From NCBI GenBank assembly GCA_949294185.1, contig CASFGA010000013.1:1-57597 (forward strand): a stretch of 57,597 nucleotides of DNA, read 5' to 3'. The notes beneath the pieces were generated by a model. The model saw only the letters and a list, made by a program, of their open reading frames with translations, was not told the DNA's origin and ran no database searches. Of the stretch, positions 44,962 through 54,644 are shown one piece after another (position 1 is the first letter of the stretch; the number at the start of each line of letters is the position of its first letter). A program made the position numbers and the translations under genes. Source of the stretch: an uncultured Bacteroides sp. (lineage in GTDB: Bacteria; Bacteroidota; Bacteroidia; Bacteroidales; Bacteroidaceae).

Positions 44962-46215
44962 TTAACGGATTCGAAGTGATTTTCCTGCACGGATATTGCT
45001 TCCCTTTATTCCGTTCAGGCGTCGCAGTTGGCTTACGCTTACACCATAGCGTTGTGCGATTCCTCCCAAAGTCTCCCCGTTGCGGATGCGGTGGTATACG
45101 GCCTTGCTGGCAGGGATATCTTGTACGGCCACCGTCGTGCGGCGCTTTTGGTAGATTTCGGGCTTGTAATTGTAGATGCTGTCCTCATGGTCGATAAAGC
45201 AGCTCATCATATTGGTCGGCAGACGGAGTGCATAAGGCTTTTCATTGCCGGGGATGATGTCTTTCTTGTATTCAGGATTCAGTGCGCGCAGTTGGTCAAT
45301 ATCTATTTTGCATACTTCTGCTATCTGGTTTAGATTCAACGAACGTGAAATATGGACTGTATCCGTGCTTTCGGGCATGGTCATGTTCATCGGGCTGATG
45401 TTGTGTTCGCAGTAGTAGGTCATGATATAGTTTGCGGCAATGAATGCGGGAACGTAGCCGCGTGTTTCTTTAGGCAGATAGTTGTAGAGCGTCCAGAAGT
45501 CTTTTTCACCTCCTGCGCGCCGGATAGCCTTGTTGATGGTTCCGGGGCCGCAGTTGTATGCTGCCAATACAAGGTTCCAGTCGTGGTAGATGTCATACAG
45601 ATCTTTCAGATATCGGGCTGCGGCGCGGGTAGCCTTTACCGGATCCCGTCTTTCGTCTACCAAAGTTGTTGCTTGCAGGCCGTATATCTTGCCGGTGCGC
45701 AGCATGAACTGCCACAGTCCCGTTGCTCCTTGGCGTGAAGTGGCCGTCGGGTTTAGTCCTGACTCGATGACGGGAAGATATTTCAGCTCGAGAGGAAGGT
45801 CGTACAAGTCGAGTGCTTCCTCGAAGATGGGCATATAAAGATTGTTGGCACTCAGCATGAATGACACTTTCTGCCGCAAACGTGTGGCATACATTTCGAT
45901 GAATTTCTTGACAATATCATTGAAAGGCATCTCGATAATGGCAGGAATCCGCTGTAGGCGGTCGATATATAGGGAGTCGCTTACGTTGGGATTGGCCGTT
46001 GTCATGGTACAGTTTTCGTTTGGTGTAATATAATGCTTGGAAATCCAGTCCAGATACAGGCTGTCGGTTTCGGAAAGCATCCCTTCCGGCAGGTCAATGA
46101 CTTGCTCTTCACCGGTAGACGACTGGACGGTTATACTCTGCACGATATTGTTGTCTTGTGCAGAGAGAGCGGTTGCGCTTAGAATGGTCAATAAACTGAT
46201 GGCAAATTTCTTCAT
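44962..46215 (-). CDS. Membrane-bound lytic transglycosylase (MltD-like) with LysM
   Basis: A 417-residue exported protein; signal peptide 1-19. The SLT domain (about 125-260) has the catalytic Glu in LPVIESGLNPTATS and GLWQFM, as in MltD. One LysM peptidoglycan-binding domain, YHRIRNGETLGGIAQRYGVSVSQL, forms the C-terminus (about 371-417). It cleaves peptidoglycan glycan strands in the periplasm. It starts 6 bases after the DUF5683 stop codon, within the partition/wall array. Confidence 0.9.
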   Translation of the reverse strand: MKKFAISLLTILSATALSAQDNNIVQSITVQSSTGEEQVIDLPEGMLSETDSLYLDWISKHYITPNENCTMTTANPNVSDSLYIDRLQRIPAIIEMPFNDIVKKFIEMYATRLRQKVSFMLSANNLYMPIFEEALDLYDLPLELKYLPVIESGLNPTATSRQGATGLWQFMLRTGKIYGLQATTLVDERRDPVKATRAAARYLKDLYDIYHDWNLVLAAYNCGPGTINKAIRRAGGEKDFWTLYNYLPKETRGYVPAFIAANYIMTYYCEHNISPMNMTMPESTDTVHISRSLNLNQIAEVCKIDIDQLRALNPEYKKDIIPGNEKPYALRLPTNMMSCFIDHEDSIYNYKPEIYQKRRTTVAVQDIPASKAVYHRIRNGETLGGIAQRYGVSVSQLRRLNGIKGSNIRAGKSLRIR

Positions 46216-46221
46216 GTAGTC

Positions 46222-47022
46222 TTAAAATTTGATGTTGCACTGTAATCCGACTCCTTGCGGGCGGTGGCGGTAAACGTCGTTAAATATAGTAGGTTCTAAT
46301 TTCATTCCCAAATCTTTCGATATGTCGAAGTCTGAAAGCTCCGCATCCACATAGGCATCGATGACGGAAAGCAGGTAAACGCCGATAAAGGCGAATATGC
46401 TCAAATCCCGTTGGCGGCGATACAAATCTTTTCGCGAGCGGAAAGACTCCTGATACCATTCAAGATTGTTCTGTACATCTTCTTTAGTCTTTCCTGCCCC
46501 TACGAAATCCATGTAACTGTCGTTGTTGGGATTGTTGCTCATTATGTCCTGATAAGCCTGCGAATAATCCTTGTACATTTTACTGTTCCATGTCAGTGCA
46601 TAGGCACATCCAACAAATCCCCCGTAGACAATCGGAAGCTTCCAGTATTTCCGGTTATAGATTTGTCCTGCCCCCGGGATAACGAGTCCGAGCCATACAG
46701 ACTTGTTGGAATCAGGTATCCAACGCTTTTTGGGCTCCGCTGGAGGTACGGTTTGCTGGATGGAATCGTTTTGTCGGGCCAGTCTTGCGGTGTCAACCGG
46801 CGCTTCCAAAGCCTCGATTTTCTGATGGCGGTCGCGCTCCGACCCGATAGTATCCATCAGAGCGAGACTGTCCGCCCGATTTTGCATACGGATGGAATCG
46901 GTGCCCAGCAATCCGCTGCGCCGTTTGAGAGCCCGTTGGGCGTAGGCTTCAGATTGTGTGGAAAACAACATTCCTGCGAGCAGCAATAAGGATAAAAAGT
47001 ATGTAAAAGTATGTAATCTCAA
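46222..47022 (-). CDS. DUF5683-type membrane protein
   Basis: A 266-residue protein. The start is a TTG at 47022 with AAAAGAAAG upstream; no ATG stands before the signal-like RLHTFTYFLSLLLLAGMLF. The middle has GLVIPGAGQIYNRKYWKLP and two membrane segments (about 145 and 220), typical of the DUF5683 family in Bacteroidetes. Function unknown. It lies between parB (11-base gap) and the transglycosylase gene (6-base gap), suggesting a role in chromosome or envelope growth, inferred from context only. Confidence 0.75.
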   Translation of the reverse strand: MRLHTFTYFLSLLLLAGMLFSTQSEAYAQRALKRRSGLLGTDSIRMQNRADSLALMDTIGSERDRHQKIEALEAPVDTARLARQNDSIQQTVPPAEPKKRWIPDSNKSVWLGLVIPGAGQIYNRKYWKLPIVYGGFVGCAYALTWNSKMYKDYSQAYQDIMSNNPNNDSYMDFVGAGKTKEDVQNNLEWYQESFRSRKDLYRRQRDLSIFAFIGVYLLSVIDAYVDAELSDFDISKDLGMKLEPTIFNDVYRHRPQGVGLQCNIKF

Positions 47023-47033
47023 TTTCTTTCTTT

Positions 47034-47930
47034 TTATTCGTTTTGCTTCAGCGAGTCTAATATTTCCATGATTCGTTCCAGGTCGGCTTCACTGTTGAAA
47101 GGAATGCTGATTTTTCCTTTTCCTTTCGCGCTGCACGACAGCTGTACCTTTGCTCCGAAAAAGCTGCACAGGTGATTTTGCAGCATGGAATATTCCTCAG
47201 ACAACTTGGCTCCTTTCGGATTGATCCGTTTCCCTCCCGATTCCACACTCTCTCCACTGGACAAAGCCTTGACAATCTCTTCCACTTTTCTTACGGAGTA
47301 GCCTTGCGACAAAATTTCGTTGAAGATACGGATTTGGGTCTTCGGGTCGTCTAAAGCCAGCAAGGCACGTGCATGCCCCATGTCTATTTCTTTATTTTTT
47401 AAAGCCACCTGTATCGTTGCGGGGAGCTTCAGCAGCCGGAGATAGTTGGCGACTGTCGTGCGCTTTTTGCCGATGCGTTCGCTCAGGCGTTCTTGGGTCA
47501 GGCCGTATTGTTCGATGAGATGCTGATAGGCGAGCGCTATCTCCAGAGAGTTCAAGTCCTCGCGCTGGATGTTTTCTATGAGGGCCATCTCCATTACATT
47601 CTCATCGTCTGCGGTGCGGATATAGGCCGGAATGGTCTTCAGACCGGCCTGGACAGAGGCACGGTAACGGCGTTCGCCCGCTATGATCTGGTAGGCGTCA
47701 TCGTTCAGCTTGCGCAATGTGATAGGCTGGATGATACCTATTTCAGCGATAGAGTCAGCAAGTTCCTGCAAGGCTATGGGATCGAAGTCACGGCGTGGTT
47801 GGTTCGGGTTGATTGAAATCTTGCTCAGCTCGATTTCGTTGATAGACGAAGAGCCGGAAGTCTTTACCTCTTCGTTCGAAATCAGTGCGTCGAGTCCTCT
47901 GCCTAATGCAAATTTTTTCTGTACTGCCAT
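47034..47930 (-). CDS. parB: Chromosome partitioning protein ParB
   Basis: A 298-residue ParB/Spo0J protein. ParB-N signatures NPNQPRRDF and GERRYRA are present, followed by the helix-turn-helix part (LTQERLSERIGKKRTTVANYLRLL) and a C-terminal dimerisation segment. The GERRYRA motif binds CTP in relatives. It starts 4 bases after the parA stop codon. No perfect parS was found nearby (see rejected). Confidence 0.95.
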   Translation of the reverse strand: MAVQKKFALGRGLDALISNEEVKTSGSSSINEIELSKISINPNQPRRDFDPIALQELADSIAEIGIIQPITLRKLNDDAYQIIAGERRYRASVQAGLKTIPAYIRTADDENVMEMALIENIQREDLNSLEIALAYQHLIEQYGLTQERLSERIGKKRTTVANYLRLLKLPATIQVALKNKEIDMGHARALLALDDPKTQIRIFNEILSQGYSVRKVEEIVKALSSGESVESGGKRINPKGAKLSEEYSMLQNHLCSFFGAKVQLSCSAKGKGKISIPFNSEADLERIMEILDSLKQNE

Positions 47931-47934
47931 ACTT

Positions 47935-48702
47935 TTACTTACTGTTTCGGTTTATAATTTCATTGGCCAGAGCCAGATGGTTTTTTGCTCCGGTGGATTC
48001 CGCGTCATAAAGGATGGCGGGGATTCCGTGGCTCGGGGCTTCGCTCAGCTTTACATTGCGCTGAATGATGGTTTTGAACACCAGTTCTTGAAAATGCCGC
48101 TTCACTTCGTCGTAAATCTGGTTGGCCAGACGCAGGCGTGAGTCGAACATCGTCAGCAGGAATCCTTCTATTTCAAGAGACGGGTTCAGCTTTGTCTTTA
48201 TAATCTTTATTGTGTTCAGCAGTTTGCTGATGCCTTCCAGTGCAAAGTATTCGCACTGCACCGGAATAATGACAGAGTCGGCCGCTGTCAGTGCGTTGAT
48301 GGTAATCAGTCCCAGTGAGGGCGAACAGTCTATCAGGATATAGTCGTACTCGCTTTTCATCGGTTCCAGTGCCTGTTTCATTATCTTTTCCCGGTTCTCA
48401 AGGTTGAGCATCTCGATTTCTGCCCCGACCAAATCGATGTGGGAAGGGATGATGTCTAATCCGTCGATATCGGTCGTATAGATTGCTTCGCGGATATCAG
48501 ACTGATTGATCAAGCATTCATAAATAGAGCAGTCAATACTTTTTATGTCTACGCCCAATCCGGAGGAAGCATTTGCTTGCGGATCAGCATCGACTACCAA
48601 TACTTTTTTTTCGAGAGTGGCCAGTGAGGCGGCCAGGTTAATAGTAGTTGTCGTTTTGCCGACGCCACCTTTTTGATTGGCTAAAGCAATAATTTTTCCC
48701 AT
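47935..48702 (-). CDS. parA: Chromosome partitioning ATPase ParA (Soj)
   Basis: A 255-residue ATPase with a deviant Walker A, KGGVGKTT at residues 11-18, directly after MGKIIALANQ. Walker B reads DYILIDCSPSLG. The family drives segregation of the ParB-parS complex. It heads a leftward array parA-parB-DUF5683-transglycosylase-rel with gaps of 4, 11, 6 and 74 bases. Confidence 0.95.
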   Translation of the reverse strand: MGKIIALANQKGGVGKTTTTINLAASLATLEKKVLVVDADPQANASSGLGVDIKSIDCSIYECLINQSDIREAIYTTDIDGLDIIPSHIDLVGAEIEMLNLENREKIMKQALEPMKSEYDYILIDCSPSLGLITINALTAADSVIIPVQCEYFALEGISKLLNTIKIIKTKLNPSLEIEGFLLTMFDSRLRLANQIYDEVKRHFQELVFKTIIQRNVKLSEAPSHGIPAILYDAESTGAKNHLALANEIINRNSK

Positions 48703-48821
48703 ATTAATCAGTGTTATTCTGATTGCGAAATAACTAATAATTGGCGACAGTACCTAAAAAACAGTGATGACTTTGGCCAAGATGTTGATAAGTCGCACCT
48801 TTTGTTAATAACTTCGCATCG

Positions 48822-48829
48822 CAAAGATA
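48822..48829 (-). promoter_or_regulatory. -7 promoter element for parA
   Basis: The minus strand reads TATCTTTG, an exact match, 119 bases upstream of the parA ATG, giving a long leader of about 110 bases. The leader has no obvious strong hairpin. Confidence 0.55.
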
Positions 48830-48858
48830 TTACAATTCTCGTTAAATGCGGCATTCGG

Positions 48859-48889
48859 TTTGGGAAGATTAAGATTTGTTGTAACTTTA
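48859..48889 (+). promoter_or_regulatory. Promoter of surE-lpxB
   Basis: TTTG (48859-48862), a 19-base spacer, then TAACTTTA (48882-48889), one mismatch from TAnnTTTG. About 47 bases before the surE ATG. Confidence 0.6.
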
Positions 48890-48936
48890 CGGGCGGTTTG
48901 CTTCATGGATACTAATTTGAGTAAATATATAAATGT

Positions 48937-49710
48937 ATGACAAGACAAAGGCCGCTTTTACTTCTCTCCAACGATGATGGGGTCAATGCAAAGGGACTCC
49001 GTGAGCTGATACGTACATTATGCCCGTTGGCCGATTTGATGGTTGTCGCTCCAGACGGGCCTCGGTCCGGATCGTCCGGTTCCATCACCTCCGAAAATCC
49101 CTTGCGTGCTGTTCTGGTGGAGCAGAAGCCGGGGATTGTCCTGTATAAATGTAGCGGGACTCCGGTAGACTGTGTCAAACTGGCTCTTCACTCGCTTGTG
49201 CCCCGCACTCCGGACATGGTTATAGGCGGGATAAATCATGGCGACAATTCTTCAGTCAACGTTCATTATTCGGGAACGATGGGAGTGGTCATTGAAGGGT
49301 GTCTGAAGAAGATTCCTTCTGTAGGCTTTTCGCTGTGCAACCATGCCGCCGATGCTGACTTTTCGGCGGTATTGCCCTATGTTCGCCGCATTACGGAGCA
49401 GGTCTTGGCGGAGGGGCTGCCTGCCGGCACCTGTCTGAACGTAAACTTTCCCGATGTGGAGCGTATGAAGGGCGTCCGTGTATGCCGTCAGACGGCCGGG
49501 GTGTGGACTCAGGAATTTGCTGTCATCGACAATCCGCGGGGCGGGAAGTGCTATTGGCTGACGGGCAGCTTCCGCAATGACGAGCCGGATGCGGAGGATT
49601 CCGACCGTTGGGCGCTTGCAAACGGCTATGTGGCCATAACTCCCACGCAGATAGATATGACGGCATACGCTCTGATTGATACGTTGAACCGCTGGAACTG
49701 GGAGGTATGA
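48937..49710 (+). CDS. surE: 5'/3'-nucleotidase SurE
   Basis: A 257-residue phosphatase of nucleoside monophosphates. The metal site LLSNDDGVNAKGL contains D13-D14, and the SGTPVDCVKLAL and GINHGDNSS segments complete the SurE signature. Cytosolic; linked to stationary-phase survival. Its TGA overlaps the lpxB ATG by 4 bases. Confidence 0.94.
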   Translation: MTRQRPLLLLSNDDGVNAKGLRELIRTLCPLADLMVVAPDGPRSGSSGSITSENPLRAVLVEQKPGIVLYKCSGTPVDCVKLALHSLVPRTPDMVIGGINHGDNSSVNVHYSGTMGVVIEGCLKKIPSVGFSLCNHAADADFSAVLPYVRRITEQVLAEGLPAGTCLNVNFPDVERMKGVRVCRQTAGVWTQEFAVIDNPRGGKCYWLTGSFRNDEPDAEDSDRWALANGYVAITPTQIDMTAYALIDTLNRWNWEV

Positions 49711-50843
49711 AATATTATCTGATAGTGGGAGAGGCATCCGGCGACCTGCATGCCTCCAATCTGATGAAGGCGATAAGGAAGGAAGATGCGGGAGCGGAAT
49801 TCCGTTTCTTCGGCGGTGACCTGATGGCCGGAGTGGGAGGTACGCGCGTAAGGCATTACAAGGATTTGGCTTACATGGGCTTTATTCCCGTATTGCTGCA
49901 CCTTCGCACGATTTTCCGCAGCATGGACGACTGCAAAAGCGACATCAAGGCGTGGCGTCCTGATGTGCTGATACTGGTTGACTACCCGGGTTTCAACCTG
50001 AAGATTGCGGAGTTTGTCAGGCGGCATACGGACATCCCCGTTTTTTATTATATCTCGCCCAAGATTTGGGCGTGGAAAGAATATCGTATTAAAAGTATCA
50101 AACGCGATGTTGACAGGATGTTTTCCATACTTCCCTTTGAAGTGGATTTTTACCGCAGGCATGACTATCCCATTACCTACGTGGGCAATCCGTGTGTGGA
50201 TGCCGTGGCCGCTTTCCGTGAGAAGGGGGAAGAAAGCTTTTCCGACTTTACGGCTGCCAACGGACTGGGCGGAAAGCCGATTATCGCCTTGCTGGCCGGC
50301 AGCCGGAAGCAGGAAATCAAGGATAATCTGCCTCGCATGGTGAAGGCGGCCGAGAGCTTCCCCCAGTATCAGTATGTGGTGGCGGGAGCTCCGGGCATTG
50401 ACCCTTCTTTTTACCGTCGGTATATCGGGGCGGACACGGAGATTGTTTTCGGCCAGACATACCGCCTGCTCCGGCAGGCTGAGGCTGCTCTGGTTACGAG
50501 CGGCACGGCAACGCTGGAGACCGCACTCTTCCGTGTGCCCCAAGTGGTATGTTATTACACTGCCGCGGGCAAACTGGTGTCTTTCCTGCGGCGGCATATC
50601 CTGAAGGTGAAGTATATTTCACTGGTGAACCTGATTGCCGGAAGGGAAGTGGTGAAGGAACTGGTGGCCGACGGCATGACGGTGGACAATCTGAAGGCGG
50701 AGCTTGCACGGATACTGCCTGGAGGAGCCGGCCGTGAGGCGGTGCTGTCCGGTTATGACCGGTTGATAAGGATTTTGGGCAGTCCGGGCGCGTCGGAGCG
50801 GGCGGCACATGAAATCGTCCGTTCGCTGTCTGCGGCCAGATGA
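49707..50843 (+). CDS. lpxB: Lipid-A-disaccharide synthase
   Basis: A 378-residue glycosyltransferase (GT19) that joins lipid X and UDP-diacylglucosamine into the lipid A disaccharide. Start MKYYLIVGEASGDLHASNLM is the conserved N-terminus; ISPKIWAWKEYR and LLAGSRKQEI are hallmark motifs, and TSGTATLETALF is near the sugar-nucleotide site. It acts at the inner membrane. Overlaps surE (ATGA). Ends at a shared terminator. Confidence 0.95.
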   Translation: MKYYLIVGEASGDLHASNLMKAIRKEDAGAEFRFFGGDLMAGVGGTRVRHYKDLAYMGFIPVLLHLRTIFRSMDDCKSDIKAWRPDVLILVDYPGFNLKIAEFVRRHTDIPVFYYISPKIWAWKEYRIKSIKRDVDRMFSILPFEVDFYRRHDYPITYVGNPCVDAVAAFREKGEESFSDFTAANGLGGKPIIALLAGSRKQEIKDNLPRMVKAAESFPQYQYVVAGAPGIDPSFYRRYIGADTEIVFGQTYRLLRQAEAALVTSGTATLETALFRVPQVVCYYTAAGKLVSFLRRHILKVKYISLVNLIAGREVVKELVADGMTVDNLKAELARILPGGAGREAVLSGYDRLIRILGSPGASERAAHEIVRSLSAAR

Positions 50844-50850
50844 CTTGATA

Positions 50851-50883
50851 AAAAGAGGGATGCAGCTGCTGCATCCCTCTTTT
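50851..50883. terminator. Bidirectional terminator between lpxB and pfkA
   Basis: AAAAGAGGGATGCAG (50851-50865) pairs perfectly with CTGCATCCCTCTTTT (50869-50883) around a 3-base loop. T-runs lie on both sides, serving both convergent genes. Confidence 0.93.
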
Positions 50884-50903
50884 ATGCTTTTGAAATAGGC
50901 TTG

Positions 50904-51884
50904 TCAGATGGACAATTCGTTGAGAACGTTCACCAGTTCACGGTCGATTGGCTTGTCATTCTTGATGGCCTTCGTAAACGGAACGTACACAATCTGGTCG
51001 TTTTCGATTCCGATCATGATGTTGCGCTGTCCTTCCATCAGAGCCTCGATGCTGGCCACTCCCATGCGGCTGGCGATGATACGGTCGTGAGCGGTAGGAC
51101 GCCCGCCTCGCTGCAGGTGGCCGAGTATGGTTACGCGCACGTCATACTGGGGATATTCGTTTTTCACACGTTCGGCATAGTGCATGGCTCCGCCGGTGAT
51201 TTCACTTTCTGCCACCAAAACGATGGAACTGTTCTTTGATTTGCGGAAACCGTTGTTGATAAATTCCTCCAGCTGGTCAACCTCCGTGTTGAACTCGGGG
51301 ATGATGGCAGCTTCCGCTCCGGCAGCGATGGCACCGTTCAAGGCCAGGAAGCCTGCATCGCGCCCCATGACTTCCACAAAGAACAGGCGCTCGTGTGAAG
51401 TGGCCGTATCTCGTATCTTGTCTACGGCATCAAGGATGGTGTTCAGTGCGGTGTCGTATCCGATGGTCGTATCCGTCCCGTACAAGTCGTTGTCAATCGT
51501 ACCCGGCAGTCCGATACACGGAACATCATATTCCTGTGCAAGCATGCGGGCACCCGTGAGCGAACCGTCTCCTCCGATGACAATCAGTGCGTCGATGCCT
51601 TCGCGCTGCATGGTTTCATAGGCAACCTTGCGTCCTTCCGGTGTCTTGAACTCCTGACAGCGGGCGGTTTTAAGGATTGTGCCTCCCAACTGTATGATAT
51701 TGCTTACGTTCTGGGTCTTGAATTCCTGAATCTCTCCCGTGATAAGTCCCTTGTAGCCTCTGTAAATACCTTTAACCTGTAATCCGTTGTAGATAGCAGA
51801 ACGCGTTACGGCACGGATAGCCGCATTCATACCCGGAGCGTCGCCTCCAGAAGTAAGGATACCGATACATTTTATAGTTCCCAT
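50904..51884 (-). CDS. pfkA: ATP-dependent 6-phosphofructokinase
   Basis: A 326-residue cytosolic glycolytic kinase. [21 protein letters not shown] and the fructose-6-phosphate motif [14 protein letters not shown] are present, and [10 protein letters not shown] follows. The GGDGS form fits the ATP-dependent PfkA type. Own promoter; convergent with lpxB. Confidence 0.95.
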   Translation of the reverse strand: MGTIKCIGILTSGGDAPGMNAAIRAVTRSAIYNGLQVKGIYRGYKGLITGEIQEFKTQNVSNIIQLGGTILKTARCQEFKTPEGRKVAYETMQREGIDALIVIGGDGSLTGARMLAQEYDVPCIGLPGTIDNDLYGTDTTIGYDTALNTILDAVDKIRDTATSHERLFFVEVMGRDAGFLALNGAIAAGAEAAIIPEFNTEVDQLEEFINNGFRKSKNSSIVLVAESEITGGAMHYAERVKNEYPQYDVRVTILGHLQRGGRPTAHDRIIASRMGVASIEALMEGQRNIMIGIENDQIVYVPFTKAIKNDKPIDRELVNVLNELSI

Positions 51885-51922
51885 ACGTTTATATTGTATT
51901 GTTGGTTAGATTTTTAATATTG

Positions 51923-51951
51923 CAAAGTTACGAAATCTGTCTTGATAACAA
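51923..51951 (-). promoter_or_regulatory. Promoter of pfkA
   Basis: On the minus strand TTG (51951-51949), an 18-base spacer, then TAACTTTG (51930-51923). About 40 bases before the ATG. Confidence 0.6.
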
Positions 51952-51979
51952 TGTTAAAATCCTGTGTTTTTTTAGTATG

Positions 51980-52843
51980 TTATTCGTTCAGGATGACTTT
52001 TTTGCAGGCTTCCATCAGCCATTTGGGGGTGGAGGTCGCTCCGCAGATGCCGATTGAGCGTGCTTTTTCCAGCAATGCCCGGTCTATTTCTTCGGGGCGG
52101 TCGATCTGGTAGGAGTTTGGATTTACCTTGCGGCATTCCTGAAAAAGGATTTTTCCGTTGGAGCTTTTGTGCCCGCATACGAAGAATATCAGGTCGTGCG
52201 AGGCGGCAAACTCGCGGATGTTCGGCATCCGGTTGGCTACCTGCCGGCATATCGTGTCGAAATACTGGAAAGACGCTTCGGGTGAAATATGGTTCTCGAT
52301 GTAGGCCACCAATTCCCGGAATTCGTCTAATGACTTGGTGGTCTGCGAGTAGAGCCGGATGTCGGTTGAGAAGTCAAGTTTTTCCACCTCATCCAGCTTT
52401 TCGATGACGATGGCCTCTCCGTTCGTCTGTCCCACCAGACCCAGCACCTCGGCATGCCCCTTTTTCCCGTAGATGACGATTTGCTTCCGTCGGTTTTCGG
52501 CGGGAGTGTCGTATTCTTGCTTGATGCGCTTTTGCAGGCGCAGCACCACCGGACAGGTGGCATCTATGATTTCGATGTTGTTTCGCCGGGCCGTTTCGTA
52601 GGTCTGCGGAGGCTCCCCGTGGGCGCGCAGCAGTACTTTGGCATTTTTCAGGCGCGAAAATTCTTCATGGTTGATAGTTATGAGACCCAGCCGCTTCAGA
52701 CGCTCGCATTCCTGCCCGTTGTGCACGATGTCTCCCAGGCAATACAGGGTTTCCCCCTTTGCCAGCTCTTCCTCTGCCTTTCGGATGGCGGTCGTCACCC
52801 CGAAGCAGAATCCGGAACTTTCGTCAATCTCGATGTTATGCAT
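51980..52843 (-). CDS. ispH: 4-hydroxy-3-methylbut-2-enyl diphosphate reductase
   Basis: A 287-residue Fe-S enzyme, last step of the MEP isoprenoid route. The cluster ligands C13 (GFCFG), C97 (ATCPVV) and C199 (TICRQ) are all present, with the TSTPKW segment near the end. The start MHNIEIDES at 52843 is chosen; a Met at 52858 would overlap cmk by 23 rather than 8 bases. Co-transcribed with cmk. Confidence 0.94.
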   Translation of the reverse strand: MHNIEIDESSGFCFGVTTAIRKAEEELAKGETLYCLGDIVHNGQECERLKRLGLITINHEEFSRLKNAKVLLRAHGEPPQTYETARRNNIEIIDATCPVVLRLQKRIKQEYDTPAENRRKQIVIYGKKGHAEVLGLVGQTNGEAIVIEKLDEVEKLDFSTDIRLYSQTTKSLDEFRELVAYIENHISPEASFQYFDTICRQVANRMPNIREFAASHDLIFFVCGHKSSNGKILFQECRKVNPNSYQIDRPEEIDRALLEKARSIGICGATSTPKWLMEACKKVILNE

Positions 52844-53528
52844 GGACGATTCTTTCATATTGGGATTTCAGCCATTCTTTTTGTTCGGCGATGCTCAAGT
52901 GGCTGTTGTCCAGAAGAAGAGCATCGTCGGCTTTCCGCAGCGGACTGACCTTGCGGGTCTGGTCTATGCGGTCGCGTTCCTCCACGTTGTGCAGGATTTC
53001 CTCGAATGAGGCCTCTTCTCCTTTGGCTTTCAGCTCGTCATAGCGGCGCTGCGCACGGATTTCGGCCGATGCCGTCACGAATATTTTCAGTTCGGCTTCG
53101 GGGAATACCACGGTTCCGATATCTCTTCCGTCCATCACGATGCCTTTTTCCTTTCCCATTGCCTGCTGCTGTCTGACCAAGGCTTCGCGAACGAATCCCA
53201 ATGTGGCGACAGGACTGACATGAGACGATACCTCCATCGTGCGGATGCGTGACTCTACCTCCTCCCCGTTCAGAAGTGTGACCGGACGCTGCGTATCCGG
53301 GTCGAGGCGGAAGGAGATGTGGATGTCTTTCATTCGGCTTCTCAGCTCCTCTTCGCGGATGCTTCCGTCGGCGTTGAACAGTCGGTGCTCGATGCAGTAC
53401 AGGGTGACGGCTCGGTACATCGCGCCCGTATCTATATAAATGTATCCTATTTCTCTGGCGAGGTCTTTGGCCATGGTGCTTTTCCCGCATGAGGAAAATC
53501 CGTCGATGGCGATGATTATCTTTTTCAT
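52836..53528 (-). CDS. cmk: Cytidylate kinase
   Basis: A 230-residue CMP/dCMP kinase. Walker A GFSSCGKS is at residues 10-17, and [19 protein letters not shown] is the CMK signature. The start is ATG 53528 (MKKIIIAID); the longer frame begins upstream of the promoter. It overlaps the start of ispH by 8 bases, so the two are coupled. Confidence 0.95.
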   Translation of the reverse strand: MKKIIIAIDGFSSCGKSTMAKDLAREIGYIYIDTGAMYRAVTLYCIEHRLFNADGSIREEELRSRMKDIHISFRLDPDTQRPVTLLNGEEVESRIRTMEVSSHVSPVATLGFVREALVRQQQAMGKEKGIVMDGRDIGTVVFPEAELKIFVTASAEIRAQRRYDELKAKGEEASFEEILHNVEERDRIDQTRKVSPLRKADDALLLDNSHLSIAEQKEWLKSQYERIVHA

Positions 53529-53557
53529 CTGTTCTGGTGTCTTTGGTTTATGCACCA

Positions 53558-53565
53558 CAAAGATA
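53558..53565 (-). promoter_or_regulatory. -7 promoter element for cmk-ispH
   Basis: The minus strand reads TATCTTTG, exact match, 29 bases upstream of ATG 53528. It decides the cmk start. Confidence 0.6.
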
Positions 53566-53594
53566 AGGAAATTTTTCAATAAGCCAATGCCGCC

Positions 53595-53735
53595 GCGGCA
53601 TCCTCTTGGCGGGATAGGGGCAGGCGGGTTTTTCCCGGCGGGAAAATATTTTTCTGTGGGGGCGGAATCTTTTTTCCCCGCGCTGGAAATGTCAGGCGTT
53701 GAAGGCGGGACGGGAAGCCTGAAAGGCAGGGGATA
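53595..53735. repeat. Hairpin-rich intergenic element with AAAATATTTTTC tract
   Basis: Contains TTTTCCC-GGC-GGGAAAA (a 7-bp hairpin near 53630-53647), then ATTTTTC, GGGCGGAATC and ACGGGAAGCC with a CCTG/CAGG pair. The GGCGGGAAAATATTTTTC string resembles the start of the 24241-24312 element. Possible repeat family; visual evidence only. Confidence 0.35.
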
Positions 53736-53789
53736 GTTTAAAAAAGGTGAACAATGCAGTTCGGCTGAAATATTTGTCCGTCCGGCTAT

Positions 53790-53819
53790 TGCTTTTTAAA
53801 AGTAAAACGTTACATTTGC
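53790..53819 (+). promoter_or_regulatory. Promoter of tonB
   Basis: TTG (53790-53792), a 19-base spacer, then TACATTTG (53812-53819). 35 bases before ATG 53855. Confidence 0.65.
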
Positions 53820-53854
53820 AGGGTAAAATCAAATTAACCGTTTAATATTAGTTT

Positions 53855-54547
53855 ATGGAAATCAAAAAATCGCCCAAAGCGGATTTGGAAGGCAAAAGAT
53901 CAACCGGTCTGCTGATTGGTTTCGTACTGATATTGGCAGCGATGTTTGTTGCTTTCGAATGGACAGAACGTGACAAAGTGATCGTTACCGATACTGGTAT
54001 CTCCGAACCGATTTTTGAAGAGGAAATGATTCCGATTACGGAACAAGAGGAAAAACAGCCGGAAGCACCACCTCCCCCCGAGGCTCCGAAGATGGAAGAA
54101 GTGCTGCAGATTGCCGACAACGATGCAAACGTTGTGGAATCAACGATTTCTTCCAGTGAGGATGACAATGCTCAGGCCGTAGAAATCAAGTATGTGCCGG
54201 TGGAAGTGGAAGAGGAAGAACCGGAAGAACAGCAGATCTTCCAGGTTGTAGAAGAGATGCCGGAGTTTCCGGGTGGTATGGCTGAATGCTTGAAGTTCAT
54301 CAGCAAGAACATCAAGTATCCTCCTATCGCACAGGAAAACGGTATTCAGGGTCGTGTAATCATCCAGTTCGTCGTTAACCAGGACGGTTCTATCGTCGAT
54401 CCGGTTGTTATGCGTACTGTAGACCCGTACTTGGACAAGGAGGCATTGCGTGTAATCATGATGATGCCGAAGTGGAAACCGGGTAAGCAGCGTGGTAAAC
54501 CTGTGCGTGTAAAATATACAGTGCCTGTAACGTTTAGATTGCAGTAA
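53855..54547 (+). CDS. tonB: Energy transducer TonB
   Basis: A 230-residue protein with a short cytosolic start, one membrane helix (about 20-36), an acidic and Pro-rich linker (PEAPPPPEAP), and a TonB C-terminal domain (about 140-230) with FPGGMAECLKFISKNIKYP and GRVIIQFVVNQDGSI. It carries proton-motive energy from ExbB/ExbD to outer-membrane receptors. Codons ending in T or A dominate, as in exbB, which suggests strong expression. Several paralogues are usual in Bacteroidales. Confidence 0.92.
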   Translation: MEIKKSPKADLEGKRSTGLLIGFVLILAAMFVAFEWTERDKVIVTDTGISEPIFEEEMIPITEQEEKQPEAPPPPEAPKMEEVLQIADNDANVVESTISSSEDDNAQAVEIKYVPVEVEEEEPEEQQIFQVVEEMPEFPGGMAECLKFISKNIKYPPIAQENGIQGRVIIQFVVNQDGSIVDPVVMRTVDPYLDKEALRVIMMMPKWKPGKQRGKPVRVKYTVPVTFRLQ

Positions 54548-54565
54548 TTGTATTCTGATATTATT

Positions 54566-54625
54566 AAAGGATCTGTAAGCGTCTGTAGTTGAATGTTTAC
54601 AGATCCTTTGTATTTTCTTTTTAAA
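54566..54625 (+). terminator. Terminator of tonB
   Basis: AAAGGATCTGTAA (54566-54578) pairs with TTACAGATCCTTT (54597-54609), then GTATTTTCTTTTT. Confidence 0.85.
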
Positions 54626-54644
54626 CGTTTCTTGAAATCTATTT

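Noticed and set aside
47034..48936. parS site near parAB
   Set aside because: Only partial CACGTG-type matches such as GGCACGTGCATGC near 47370 were seen; none approaches a full 14-16 base palindrome.
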